Positions 49,132 to 60,367 of a stretch of DNA of 64,000 bases are shown here, piece by piece. Numbering within the stretch: the first letter of the stretch is position 1; each line of letters starts with the position of its first letter. Source of the DNA: Melastoma dodecandrum (lineage: Eukaryota > Streptophyta > Magnoliopsida > Myrtales > Melastomataceae); contig JARUPY010000397.1 in NCBI GenBank assembly GCA_029817715.1, forward strand, positions 248,001-312,000, written 5' to 3'. Below the pieces are notes generated by a model, which did not search any database, was not told the DNA's origin, and worked only from the letters and a program-made list of their open reading frames with translations. Made by a program: the position numbers and the translations under genes.

Positions 49132-51747
49132 ATGGAGATTGAGTTGGGGGAGAACAGGGGCAGGAGAGGTGATATGATTTCTGGGATAAGTGAATCCATT
49201 AGGGAGATTAGCGGGTTGTATGAGTGCAGGGGAGTGTTTAGGAAGATGGGTTGCGACCTGAGGAGGAGGATCAAGCTGTTGAGCCCTTTGTTTGAGGAGT
49301 TGAAGGACAGGAATGAAGGAGAAGGAGAAGGAGGAGGAGAGGGTGGAGGGGGAGGGGGATCGAGTGATGATGGAGGTGGAAGAGAAGGGGAGGAGGGTTT
49401 GGAAGGGCTTGAGCTTCTGAAGGTTGCTTTGGATGATGCTAAGGTGTTGTTGGAATCCGTCAGTCAAGGGAGTAAGCTCTATCAGGTGAGATGATTGATT
49501 GATTGTTCATGCGATTGGTAGGATTTTCTCTTGTTTAGTTTGATTTGAGTTTTGGGAGTTTTGCCATGGCGTTTGCTAGTTGTCTGCTTGAAATTGTTGA
49601 GATGGATGATGAATTTGGTGATTTCCATGAAAGTTTTGGCCTATGGAATGTCTTCAGGTGCTGAAGAGTGTGATATTAGATTTTCTGTTCGAAGCTCGTG
49701 GATTTGATGTCCTTGTTCCCTGTCGAATCTTAGTTGTCTACTTTGGGAGAGCTTCGGTTTGATCTAATTTTAGGAATTTATCAGACCTTCACATTCGGCA
49801 AGGGAATGGTTTTCGTATTCTTGTTCGGAAAGCAACGATTCGATCCAAAGTTTGTTTGGCTCACAGTTATCCTTTGTCACAGGCTTTTCAAGGGGACAAG
49901 ATCGCATTGAAGTTCCAAGAACTGACGGAGCGCATTGAGGAAGCTCTGAACAAAATCCCTTATTCTGAACTTGACATATCTGATGAAGTTAGAGAACAGG
50001 TTTGAGTTCCAGTCCTCTTTTCTATTGTTGAAATTGTTGAATGTGCTTCAATCAGAAGTAACTTTAGCACGAGTCAATTCTTGCAAGTTCTTGGACAACC
50101 TTTTGTGGGCGTTCTGTTGCTAAATTTTTTAAAGTTGATCAGTGTAAACGAAGTATTGGGTCATGCAGATTGAGCTGGTCCATGCTCAGTTTCGAAGAGC
50201 GAAAGGAAGACATGAGTCGTCCGATTTACAGCTTGTCATGGATTTAGACATAGCGCAAAGGGAAAAGGACCCAGATCCAGCTGTGCTGAAACGGCTGTCA
50301 GAGAAGCTTCAGCTCAGGTCAATGAACGACTTGAAGAAAGAATCACTCGCAATTCATGAACTCGTCATCTCGTGTGGCGGGGATCCAGGCGAAGGCTTTG
50401 AGAAGGTGCCTATGCTTCTCAAGAAGTTGAAGGACTGTGCTCTTCAAGAAAACCCGGACAGCAATCAGTCTGAGTCTGACCAGGGACCTGTTAAACACAG
50501 GTCCCCTGTCATACCTGATGATTTCCGGTGCCCCATATCCCTCGAGCTGATGAGGGATCCTGTCATAGTGTCGACTGGACATGTACGTTCACTAATGCCT
50601 TCCAATCACCCCACCCTGTTTGAAATACATTGATTAAATATGAATAGTCCTTATAAATTGGTGATCATCGCAGACATATGAAAGATCTTGCATCCAGAGA
50701 TGGCTGGATGCTGGTCACAAGACATGCCCGAAGACACAGCAGACGTTACTCCACACGGCCTTGACCCCTAACTACGTTCTGAAGAGCCTAATTACCCTGT
50801 GGTGTGACAGCAATGGCATTGAGCTGCCTGAAAAGCAACGAACTTCTCGGAGCAAGAAATCCGGCTGTGGTGCCTCGGAGTGTGACAGGACTGCAATCAA
50901 CTCTCTGTTAGAGAAATTAGCCAATGGGAATGCTGATCAGCAAAGAGGCGCTGCAGGCGAGCTCCGGTTGCTTGCCAAAAGGAATGCCGATAACAGAGTT
51001 TGCATCGCAGAGGCTGGAGCCATTCCTCTTCTTGTGGAGCTGTTGTCATCTCCTGATTTGAGAACACAAGAGCATGCAGTGACCGCTCTTCTGAATCTCT
51101 CCATAAACGAGAGCAACAAGGGTACGATTGTCAACGCAGGAGCTATAACAGACATAGTGCATGTTCTCAAGAACGGAAGCATGGAAGCTAGGGAAAATGC
51201 CGCTGCAACACTCTTTAGCTTGTCCGTGATCGATGAGAACAAGGTTAAAATTGGAGCAGCTGGAGCTATACCTGCGCTGATAAGGCTGTTGTGTGAAGCA
51301 ACCCCAAGAGGGAAAAAGGATGCATCAACAGCCATCTTTAACTTATGCATATACCAAGGGAACAAGGCTAGGGCAATAAGAGCGGGTATCGTCGAACCGC
51401 TCATGAGGCTATTGAAGGACGCGGGCGGTGGGATGATGGACGAGTCATTGGCTCTTCTGGCCATATTGGCGAGTCATCCGGAAGGGAAGACATCAATAAG
51501 TGATGCAGATCCGGTGCCGGTTCTGGTGGAGGTAATGAGGACTGGTTCTCCGAGGAACAGGGAGAATGCGGTTGCTGTTCTCTGGTCACTATGCTCTGGT
51601 GACACGGAGCAGCTCAGGATAGCAAAAGATCATGGCGCGGAAGAGACATTGAAAGAGCTGTCGGAGAATGGCACTGACCGGGCAAAGAGAAAAGCGGGGA
51701 CTATCCTTGAGATGTTTCAGCGTGTCGATGAGAGCTCTACATCATGA
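49132..51747 (+). CDS. PUB14: U-box/ARM-repeat E3 ubiquitin ligase, PUB14 type
   Basis: Four GT-AG exons: 49132-49485, 49883-49999, 50169-50582, 50674-51747, giving 652 aa (Arabidopsis PUB14 is 632). The order is: UND helical domain (~1-235; [48 protein letters not shown]), U-box (~273-346; [34 protein letters not shown]), then ARM repeats to the C-terminus ([51 protein letters not shown]). The U-box is split between exons 3 and 4. It binds E2 and the ARM repeats bind substrates, often in immune or cell-death signalling in the PUB13/14/SPL11 clade. Exon 1 has a low-complexity Gly/Glu/Asp-rich insertion (~63-91) that I do not recall in PUB14. ATG 49132 is the first in-frame Met and fits family length. 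Confidence 0.96.
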
Positions 51748-52224
51748 CGCATGTAGCATGCCAATTGCTTAGTCAAAGACGAAGGTAAGAAGTATCTGCA
51801 ATGTATCATCGTTGATTCATTCAAAAGTCAGATCTCCGCTTGCTAGTTGGATGATAAGAGATGAAAAGATTAAAAGAATGTAAAAAATCCTTCCTAATAG
51901 AATGTAACCTTTAGGTTGATGGTTGGAAAAACTTGGTGTTTTGTCCTTCATTGGGGACGGACAACCTTCCAGCGCAGAAAGAAAAGACGAACCAGGAACC
52001 GTGTTGAATATATGCTAAGAGTCTCGAAGTGAATTGCCAAGAACAGGAAGGAAGAACTCCCGTCCTTGACTTATGACCGATCCCTGTATTCCAAAAGAAA
52101 CAGTCTCCCCCATCCAAGTTAAACAGAAAAACACAATCACAATAGAAACGATTCATAAGGCGAGAGGATACATTCGCTTAAGGAATCGATCTAGTGGGCG
52201 GGAAAGTGAAGAATGCTTTTGGAA
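51748..52224. other. 3' region of the U-box gene
   Basis: Presumed 3' UTR and terminator of the PUB14-type gene, then spacer up to the snRNA promoter. No frame or RNA was recognised. Confidence 0.4.
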
Positions 52225-52235
52225 GTCCCACATCG
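52225..52235 (+). promoter_or_regulatory. Plant snRNA upstream sequence element (USE)
   Basis: GTCCCACATCG is an exact match to the plant USE consensus RTCCCACATCG. A TATA box starts at 52270, 34 bases past the end of the USE, the spacing used by Pol II-transcribed plant U-snRNA genes (Pol III genes use about 23-25). Confidence 0.9.
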
Positions 52236-52269
52236 GCTCCCCGGGGAGTTCCGTTGTGTGAAATGTCAG

Positions 52270-52277
52270 TATAAAAA
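52270..52277 (+). promoter_or_regulatory. TATA box of the U2-like gene
   Basis: TATAAAAA lies 33 bases upstream of the U2-like 5' end near 52303, as expected for plant snRNA promoters. Confidence 0.88.
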
Positions 52278-52302
52278 CCACTGCCCCTCTCCTTTGCAAA
52301 TC

Positions 52303-52446
52303 GTACCTTTCTCGGCCTTCTGGCGAAGATCAAGTGGAGCATCTGTTCTTATCAGTTTAATATCGGCCCACGGGAGGAGGCCTTTCATTAGCTTGCTACT
52401 GGGCCTTCTCGCACGTTGCCCTGTGCGTGGACCTACTGTCCGGGCA
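52303..52446 (+). ncRNA. U2 snRNA-like gene, divergent or defective variant
   Basis: The first ~60 nt follow plant U2: GTACCTTTCTCGGCCTTCTG, then AAGATCAAGTG, then ATCTGTTCTTATCAGTTTAA followed by TATC. Four substitutions from the U2 sequence I recall include two in the branch-site recognition hexamer, which reads GGAGCA instead of GUAGUA. After AATATC, about 15 nt of stem IIa appear deleted, and no Sm site (A-U4-6-G) is visible. The rest can fold into two hairpins (GGAGGCC...AGCTTGCT...GGGCCTTC and CGCACGTTGCCCTGTGCG) resembling stems III and IV. The length is about 144 nt against about 196 for U2. USE, TATA and 3' box are all intact. It could be a transcribed pseudogene or a specialised variant; without Sm and branch-site sequences, ordinary splicing function is unlikely. 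Confidence 0.8.
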
Positions 52447-52455
52447 CGGTGCCCC

Positions 52456-52473
52456 CAACTAATTCCAGTAGAA
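52456..52473 (+). terminator. Plant snRNA 3' box
   Basis: CA, nine bases, then AGTAGAA matches the plant U-snRNA 3'-end formation signal CA-N3-10-AGTNNAA. It lies just downstream of the U2-like sequence. Confidence 0.85.
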
Positions 52474-53416
52474 ATGCTTATTTTCTAATGTTTCCCACAA
52501 ACTTGGGCTCTTATAATATGGGCCCAGTGTAGGGCCCACCGGGCTCATAGTATGTTCCGTACGTTCACTCCATTTTCTACGGGCGGAATTCAATCAGTAC
52601 ATCCAAATTGGAGGAGCACAACTTTTCTGGCGAGCCAGTTCAGAACACGATCAAAAGAATGAAAATTGATTTAGTTACCACCGCGAGAGATTGGACAGAA
52701 AACATTACACAAAGTTATTTACTTAGCAGGCATACGACAACATGCAGAATAGAGAAGAAGCAACCAGAACCCTCGATACATTTATCCCAGCCATACTCGT
52801 TCCACACAAGAGATCTGTCATCTGCAATCGAAAAGGTGCCATTCTCATAGAACATAGCCAGCTCGCTGCCGCATCCTGGCCTGCCAGTCAACCAAGTAAC
52901 AACAGGTTAGAAGATTCAAGGGTCCTACTTAGAAGATTAGTTTAGACACCAGGCAGAGAACCAGACCAAATGGAAGTGCAAGCACAGTTAATTATGGATT
53001 AGTAATTTCCAAATGAGCGCACTTCCCATAAATAGGCCCCCTAATGATAATTAGCTAACCCAGATGTGTACCACATTGAAGCTGCAAACATAACCCTAAA
53101 ATGACATGGAATCTTCAACCATGAAGCAAAACATCAATGGAAACCAATATAAATATAGTTGGTGAGGCTCAACTCCAACACAAACAACGACATAGTATTT
53201 GTTTCGAGACAATTTGTTTATACATAATAATTTTTTTGATCCCATTGTAACACTATTAATTCATTAATACGATGCTCCCCTATAAGCGGGAATTCGTGGG
53301 GATAATGTATTTAATCTCAAGGACTAATTTACCGTTACCTTTTATGTGGAATATCTGTTAATTGATGTATTTATTGTTATTATATATTTTATAAATGTAG
53401 CCGCCTAAAGGCCCGC
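52474..53416. other. Spacer between the U2-like and tRNA-like sequences
   Basis: Unremarkable, moderately AT-rich DNA. No frame with family resemblance and no RNA motifs seen. Confidence 0.4.
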
Positions 53417-53491
53417 CCGACCTTAGCTCAGTTGGTAGTGCGGAGGGGTACCACTCTTCTTACGTCGCTGGTTCGATTCCCCCGCAGGTTG
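53417..53491 (+). pseudogene. tRNA-Tyr-like sequence, degenerate
   Basis: CCGACCTTAGCTCAGTTGGT (acceptor strand and A box) and GTCGCTGGTTCGATTCC (T arm and B box) match plant nuclear tRNA-Tyr as I recall it. Plant tRNA-Tyr genes have an intron after the anticodon. Here the anticodon arm is compact and irregular (GGAGGGGTACCACTCTTCT, with GTA present in an oversized loop), and the 3' acceptor strand CGCAGGTTG pairs poorly. It is probably a tRNA pseudogene or the head of a tRNA-derived SINE. Both internal Pol III promoter boxes are still present. Confidence 0.6.
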
Positions 53492-54597
53492 TATTTTTGT
53501 AACCCATGTTCCCCCCGATTTCCACATGGTTGATTTATTTTAGTTGGGTTCTCAACTGAATCTAACTTTACCTGAAGTGCTAATTTTATCTTGCGAAAAT
53601 TACATGAATCAGACATGACAAATAGCCGAAGAAATGATTCGCGGATCCTCGTCCTCCTCGTCAACATTATCTTCTCGCGTATGATGTCAGACAAACAAGT
53701 TGTTTGATCTTCGAGGGGCGGCAGCCACGAGACAACAGGACACATGAGTTGAATTGCAAAAGCCGTTCTTGTTAATAACAAGATTGCTTCCTAAGCATTG
53801 CTGGCAAAAGTCGCGTCCGGGTATCTTGCGCGTTAGCCTCACGGGCGGACATCATTCAGAAACAGTCTACAGGTCGAGTTAATGTTTGAACTCCTTTTGA
53901 GGTGGCTCCTCCGGTTATGAGTTCAAATCTTCATATTGATCCTCGGAAGGATTAGTCTCTGTATCTTCACAACTAGATGTCCTCTGTCGAATAAGAGAGT
54001 CGATGTTGTTAATGTGATCACCGAGCAGAAAGAGAATGTCACTGCCTCTGCCGTTACAATCCTGCGAAATACAAAAAGTAAGAACACCTGCATCCATTCA
54101 TGTATTATTCTTTTAACCAAACAACAATTAGAATCTCATTGTAGAAGAAAAACGAGTTTTTTAACCATTTTTGGAAATAAGTACACGACGATACGATGCG
54201 TTGCCATCAATACTCTTGTCGGCCTCCAAGTAAAACTTCGTCCCTTATGACCGCCCCTGAAATGAGGTCAGACTGAACATGACACTGCCGGCCGGCAGAG
54301 GCGCCTGAGACCAGGGGATCTCGTAGCTTTCTAGCCGGAAACAGGAATGGTCGTGGTTATCATGACATCTAACAAGAAAAGGGAGATGCATATAAGCTTC
54401 AAGTGTTCCTGTATTTGTTCCTTCTGACTGTCCCAAATGACAGAAAAAAAAGGACAGAGAAGGTAACGTTGCGGTAGTTTTTGTTTGTAGGATCTATTAC
54501 CTAAGATTCAGGACTAACGTTGTCTCGTCTGACGAAATAGGCCGACCAAAGGGGAACCATTTGAATTACAACTGGCCCTAGAATTCGAGTTGATGAT
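53492..54597. other. Spacer up to the LARD-like element
   Basis: No recognisable gene. The five bases before the LTR (ATGAT, 54593-54597) are the candidate left target-site duplication; the right copy lies outside the window. Confidence 0.4.
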
Positions 54598-57500
54598 TGT
54601 AAATACCCCAAATTTCTCATCTGGATAACAACGATCTTGAAAATGACACAAACTTGACTGATGAATGGGTAACAACAAAGGATTGAACGGGCTCGGCATA
54701 GTATTTGGATTGGACCGTGTTTTCCGACTGCACCACAGAGAACATCCAAACAAGAATTCAGAGAAGACATATTTCGGGGGCAGAGTCAATCCATACAATA
54801 AAAGTTGGCCAGTGTATTCGAGGATGAGCAGGAGTTTGACAGATCGAACAGCGGATCCTCGCTTAGTACACAAAAGTCCAAGTCGAGCTACGTAGTCCCC
54901 GATTCCTGCCATCCCCACGGCCTTGTTTGAGAACGTGGTCAGTCTGGAGCCGTCTCAGTGACATCCTCTTCTGGCTAAACCCAAGCCAATCTTTGATGCA
55001 ATTGTATCAAAGAAGAAAGTGAAAAGACAGGCTTTGTTTTTACTTGAAAGAACCAACAAGGTCCCCTATGGAGAGCTCTCGCCTGACCAGGAACCGTCCC
55101 GTCTAGGGGAAGTGCACGATCATGTACGTACCAGGCGGCGGGGGAGGAACCTCGACAAGAAGCCGGGCCGCACGTACAGTAAGGGGGATAAAGAATTCCG
55201 CAGCCGAAAGGATGACCCCGAGAATGATGCGCGGAGAGATGGAGTTCATCATTCACAGAGCTTAAATCGACTTCAAATGAACAAAGCACTTGACTTGAGG
55301 GCGTGTGATACGATGTGGACTCACGCATTTGTCCACATCGTTTCGATTCCAAATAGTATAAAAAGTCAGTCCAACGTGGACCAAAACACGTCAAAGCATA
55401 AATTAGTTGCAAGAAAAATTTAGCGCGATGGTTTATTCTTTGGATTTGCCTAAAGCAAGAAAGAAGGAGAAGGGTAGCGACAATTGGGTCAGAGTTTTAA
55501 TTGCCAGGGGAAGGAGTTAACAATGAGCATGCCTCTATCGATGCCATCTGCAATTGGATACCCCTGGAAGCAAGGCATTGTCCAGACGACTATTAAAGGA
55601 GAGGATTTTCGCCAAGAGTGAAACTCATTAACCCATTCACAGAGCGACCGAATGTGAAGCAACATTAGGAGGCTGCTATAAATCAAGAGACGGGGAGACA
55701 CAACACAGGAACCATCACTCACCTAGACACAGAGGGACCAGCAACCTGGACATCCGGAAAATCATTCCTCCCCGACATCCAGCACTCCAGCGTCTACCAG
55801 CGGCAAACCGCAACATTCCTCAGTCACGGCGAACACCCCCAGCAACCCCAAGGCGGCTCTCCACCTCGCTGCACCAACATTCCTCGGTAACCCGCGGCCT
55901 TCCCTAACCGGTTTAAAACCAGCTGCAGCGACACCAACTCCGGCAGCAACCAACTACGCAGCCGCGACCACTTCTCCACGGCGAACCACCTAGCCCCGGA
56001 GTCCTCAGAACCAGCGACGGCAATCCGTCCTTCAATCCTGCCCCAAGGCGGCTCTTCCCTCCAGCTCTCATCGTTCCCCAGGCGACCATCCTCCGCGATG
56101 CCCTCTTGTCGCATCCCCACCTCGGGAGCTCCGTCCTGCGCTCCCCCGCTTCCTCCAGCGCATCCAAGCCCGGCGACAGCGACCCACGTCCTTCCCAGCC
56201 ACGAAGACGGCGACGCAGTCACGGCGAAGTCTCCCCGAGCAGCCTCGGATCCCAACGCCCAGCACCTCCCCGACCCCGGAGTTGACCCACGCCGACGATC
56301 CTAAGCCAGGCGAGCCACGCCCAAAGGCGTCTCCCGTCCTTCCTTCCCGGCGACCCTCCAAGAAACCAAGGCGGCTGAAGCTCGAGCTCTCGGAAGCTCA
56401 CCCTCCAGGTCCAGCATCCAGCCCGCGGCAGACCCACTTCCCCCGGCGTCCTCCCTCGGCGGATCTACCTTTTCCGGCAAAACCGAGCCCTCCTTCTGGC
56501 GCCCCCCGGGCCTGCGACAACGAAGCGAGGTCTTCCTAGCATCCCGAGTTCAGCCCTTACCCAGCTCCAACCTGAACATGTTCGATCGAGGCGGTCCCGG
56601 GAACTTCCCGCTTCGACACAGCTTCGAGAGAAAACAAGGAAGAGGAACCGAGAAGACCAGGTACAGTGATTACAACATTTCGATGTTTATTTGTTGACTG
56701 TTAGTTTGAATTTTTTTTTTTTATGTTTTTATGGATATATACATCTATTGTTATAAATTGTTACACGTGCGTAGGTTTTACGACTTAGTTGAATTTAACA
56801 ATTTGGTCTAAAATTAACCAACTTTCTCTTTATTTGCCTTCGTACGATCTTAGGAGACTTTTTATTTATTTATTTATTTATTTTTATTATTGTTATTAGT
56901 TTGATTAACATTCTAACACACCGCAGTATCATTTTTATAATTAGCGTGACCCTTTCCTTTTTTTAAACTAATAAAACTAAACTTTTCACATGCCTTAAAT
57001 CTCATTTTTTACATATTACTTATGTCAAAAAATTCTTCCGAAAGCAGGATATTTTTAAATACGATCGTGTTATTTGTAAAAATGTGGTTGTCCAAAGTAC
57101 GTTCTCGTCTCCATGATTTTACTTATTTGGCCCTCTTTTGTGTTCCTCCTCTCTTCGACAGTATGATAAGGCATTTTATATGTTCTTTCTAGATTATTGA
57201 ACTTTATCAAACTTAATCAGTACTAATCACACTTACATTTTGTTTTGCATGTACACTGAGCATGCAACTTCGGAAGATCGACATCAACGGGCTACACAAC
57301 GCCCCGGACATCTATTTTCATCATCACTGAAGATCAATATCAACGGGCCACACGACGCCCCGTTATCTTCCTACATCACGGAAGATCGACATCACCGGGC
57401 CACACAACGCCCCGTAAGTCTCACTCCGACTTATTATAGTTAATTTGAATTGTTTCAAAAATTCAATTAGAATTTTCTGACCACCGCATTCTGGTTTGAT

Positions 57501-58344
57501 TTGCATGAAAATCAATTGAGCTTCACGCGAGTTCGACAAAACGAATTTCGAAGACTGGAGGTGCGTGAAGAAACCCATGGTGGAAGCACATCTCGAGAGC
57601 GGCCTCAACTGACAAGCCCTACCGATGTAAAGCCATCCCGGCGGGCCTCAGGTACATGAGGGAGGTGCGGGCCTCCCGATTTTCTTTAATTCCACGTGTA
57701 ACGGGCCGTGGGTCCAAGTGCATAGGCCCACGGTCACCATCCTTCCCCGCTCACTTTGATCTAAATAATTGTTTGTGTCTGTCCGCATGCCTTAGGCCCA
57801 TAGGTTTATCGTCGCATGTGATTGTTAAACAAATACACATGAGTTCAGGTCCAACGCCTGAATTGGGTCCAACGCCCGTTAACCAAAAGCAAACCTTTTG
57901 GAGTAAACGCCATCTTTTCGCATGTTTAAATGTAAGAGTTAGTAACTAGGAATCCCCGAATCTACTCTGGTTTTCCGACTTAAACCAAGCTTTTAAATAA
58001 GTCGGTGGCGACTCCGTAATAGTTTACCTAGGTTAAACAACACATTTTTTACGAAGTCATTTTGGATGAGGGACTGGCGACACGAGCCGCTCCTGGAACC
58101 TCCCGAAGCTTCCTCCTCGGGCCATGCGCTTCTTTTCGCCCGTCGCCTCTTAAGGAGCATGGAGACGATCGGCGAAGAGTCTGGGCAGACCCGATCAGGA
58201 ATCGAAGGAGGGACCACCCTGGTTTCTTCTGCAGCGTTCGACGCTCGAGTCGCGACGCCGACCGGAAGACTCTAGGGGAGCGGGCCCGGATCCTCGGGTC
58301 GTCCGAACCGCCGCGCGCGTGCTAGGCCGGAAGGCGCGCGTACA
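54598..58344 (+). repeat. Left LTR of the LARD-like element
   Basis: Starts TGTAAATACC. The end is placed at GTACA (58344), seven bases before the PBS, giving about 3.75 kb; it is not confirmed by the truncated right LTR. It includes a very GC-rich block (~55730-56560) whose overlapping open frames on both strands look compositional, an AT-rich stretch (~56690-57230) and a three-copy tandem repeat at 57263-57415. Confidence 0.7.
57263..57415 (+). repeat. Three-copy tandem repeat in the LARD LTR
   Basis: Three copies of a ~55-bp unit with core GAAGATCGACATCAACGGGC followed by CACACAACGCCCCG (starts near 57273, 57329 and 57381). Copies differ by a few substitutions. Confidence 0.75.
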
Positions 58345-58351
58345 TCCCGGA

Positions 58352-58369
58352 TGGCGACTCCGCTGGGGA
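58352..58369 (+). promoter_or_regulatory. Primer-binding site of the LARD-like element
   Basis: TGGCGACTCCGCTGGGGA is the type of PBS I recall from Tat/Ogre Ty3-gypsy elements (tRNA-Arg primed, from memory). A partial copy, GGTGGCGACTCCGTAATAG, occurs inside the LTR near 58002. Confidence 0.75.
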
Positions 58370-59164
58370 AATCTGCATGTGGATTCCTTTCGAACGCTCT
58401 TACATTTTTAATCCACATGCGGAGAGGAGTTCTTGTTTGCGTGTGTAATTGCTTGGCTCGGTTCCCTTTATATGCTCTCATGGTTGTGTTTGTTTTCTGC
58501 TTTCCTAGGCATGTCTAGGTGTGCCCGAACCCGGGGCTAGGATTTTTAGGGGGGTCACCGAGAGGCTCAGCCTGCTGCTATTTGCGGTATGGTTCTTGGC
58601 CGGGGCCCTGCCTCCCTCAGTCCGAGGGAGGTTTAGAAGCCTTCATCCGAGAGTCTAGCATTGTTTGCCCACTACAGGTACCAGACGCCGCACGTGCATT
58701 TGTTTGTTACTGAGTGACTGCTACATGTGCAGGGACAGGTGTCAGGTACGCTTTGTCTGCTATAACTGTAAAACTAACAATGCTCGTTTTTGTAGTTGGG
58801 TCAACCTTATTACAGTGGGCTTCAAGAAACCTCTTTTGTCTTACTACCATACTTGATATTACCGCCTATTGCATATCATACATTTGAACCAACCACATGA
58901 GTGTTTGTCTAATTACAATTTTCAAATTAACAAATCATTTACAATAATTGTTTCATGACATTATTGCATTTCATTTGTAAATGCATACACATATACGAGT
59001 GCGATTAAGCAACAACATAAACTTATTATGCATCGATTACATTATTGGTTGATACTAATCAAATCCTTCTCTTTACTTTCTTTTCGAGGGTTGATACTTC
59101 AACACGACTCCTCGAACGGGACTAGAGACAAAACATGACATTGCAAATCTACAAGCACAGGAAT

Positions 59165-59375
59165 GCCAAGGATTCATCGACGATTACCAAGGCCCTAAGT
59201 CGAACATCTAACAACATGAAGACCAAAGTTTCCATACGGCTATCACGGTCCAAAGCCGTATGTCCAACGACATGAACGCAAAGTGTTATCAACGGCTACC
59301 AAGGTACAAAGCCAAGCACGAACACCAGAGATCACCCAACGGCTACCAAAGTCGAAAGCCAAATCTACAACAACA
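59165..59375 (+). repeat. Degenerate tandem array A in the LARD interior
   Basis: Four units of about 55-60 bp with core ACGGCTACCAAGGTACAAAGCC, followed by AACATGAA-like spacers. Cores start near 59180, 59236, 59292 and 59339. No conserved reading frame. Confidence 0.6.
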
Positions 59376-60367
59376 TGAAAACCCCAAGGAGGTTACAGCT
59401 CACCAGCCAACCGCAGTCGACATCAGAGACGAGCCCATCGAGCCTTTCACGGACATGCTACAATCGGACACACTGGGAACATCACGCCCCTACTGATCCG
59501 ACAACCACTCCAAAGAAACAGAAGCAATCTCACAACGTCATCAGTAGGCACAACCGGCACCAACGGAAACATCATTCCAAACAAGGGCAATTCCCCAGCT
59601 TATAACTCCATAACATAATCCAGCACAAGAGGCAAACCCCATCATTCACAACAGCATCGCGAGATCAGGACAGCTGCGAGCAATCAACCCCCAAATACGA
59701 ACACTTCATTCAACCTCATCGTTTTTCTGACAACAAGAGCATGACGAATGTCGGATCCACGGCATCCCAACGACAAAAACATGAACATGGATGAGATTCT
59801 TCAAGCGACGGCGAACACATAGCGCTACTGGCATTAGAACCCCCATTCGCTCTACTCGCCTTCCAACAGTTCAAAGCATACATGATGAACTTACCGATAT
59901 TTAAACTGCTAACACTTAGGCATCCATTCTACCTCGCAGGTACAAAATGTCTTGTCTGGTGCTCACACAACAGCTTGCAAAATACCAAAGAACATGATTT
60001 TTACCAAACGACGACGCATACTTTGACTGGGGCAATCCCCTTTGAATTCCCTACGGCATCTAAGCAGTCATCCCGACAGTATTCAGCCACCAACTCTCAC
60101 CAAAGAAAAGAGGAGAAGGTCAGTCACCGCCTCACGCATTAACGAGAAACAAGCATCTCGGCCCACCACATGAGCGGCCAATCCCCTAGCCCACCCACCA
60201 CAGCTGCGGTCATCGCCCACACGCACCACAAAAAGCCATCAACTTTGCACATCCGGGGCATTCAACCGAAGTCAATCATCTTATCGAAGAGAACCGTCAC
60301 AAACACTCAACGTAGACACTTTTCGATATTACAATACATGAAAGGGAGTATCCATTCATTGATCAAT

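Noticed and set aside
49069..49467. 132-codon minus-strand frame opposite exon 1 of the U-box gene
   Set aside because: Pro/Ser-rich shadow of the Gly/Glu-rich coding tract on the plus strand.
55762..56539. Several overlapping 70-145-codon frames on both strands
   Set aside because: High GC in the LARD LTR suppresses stop codons; frames occur in both directions with no family match.
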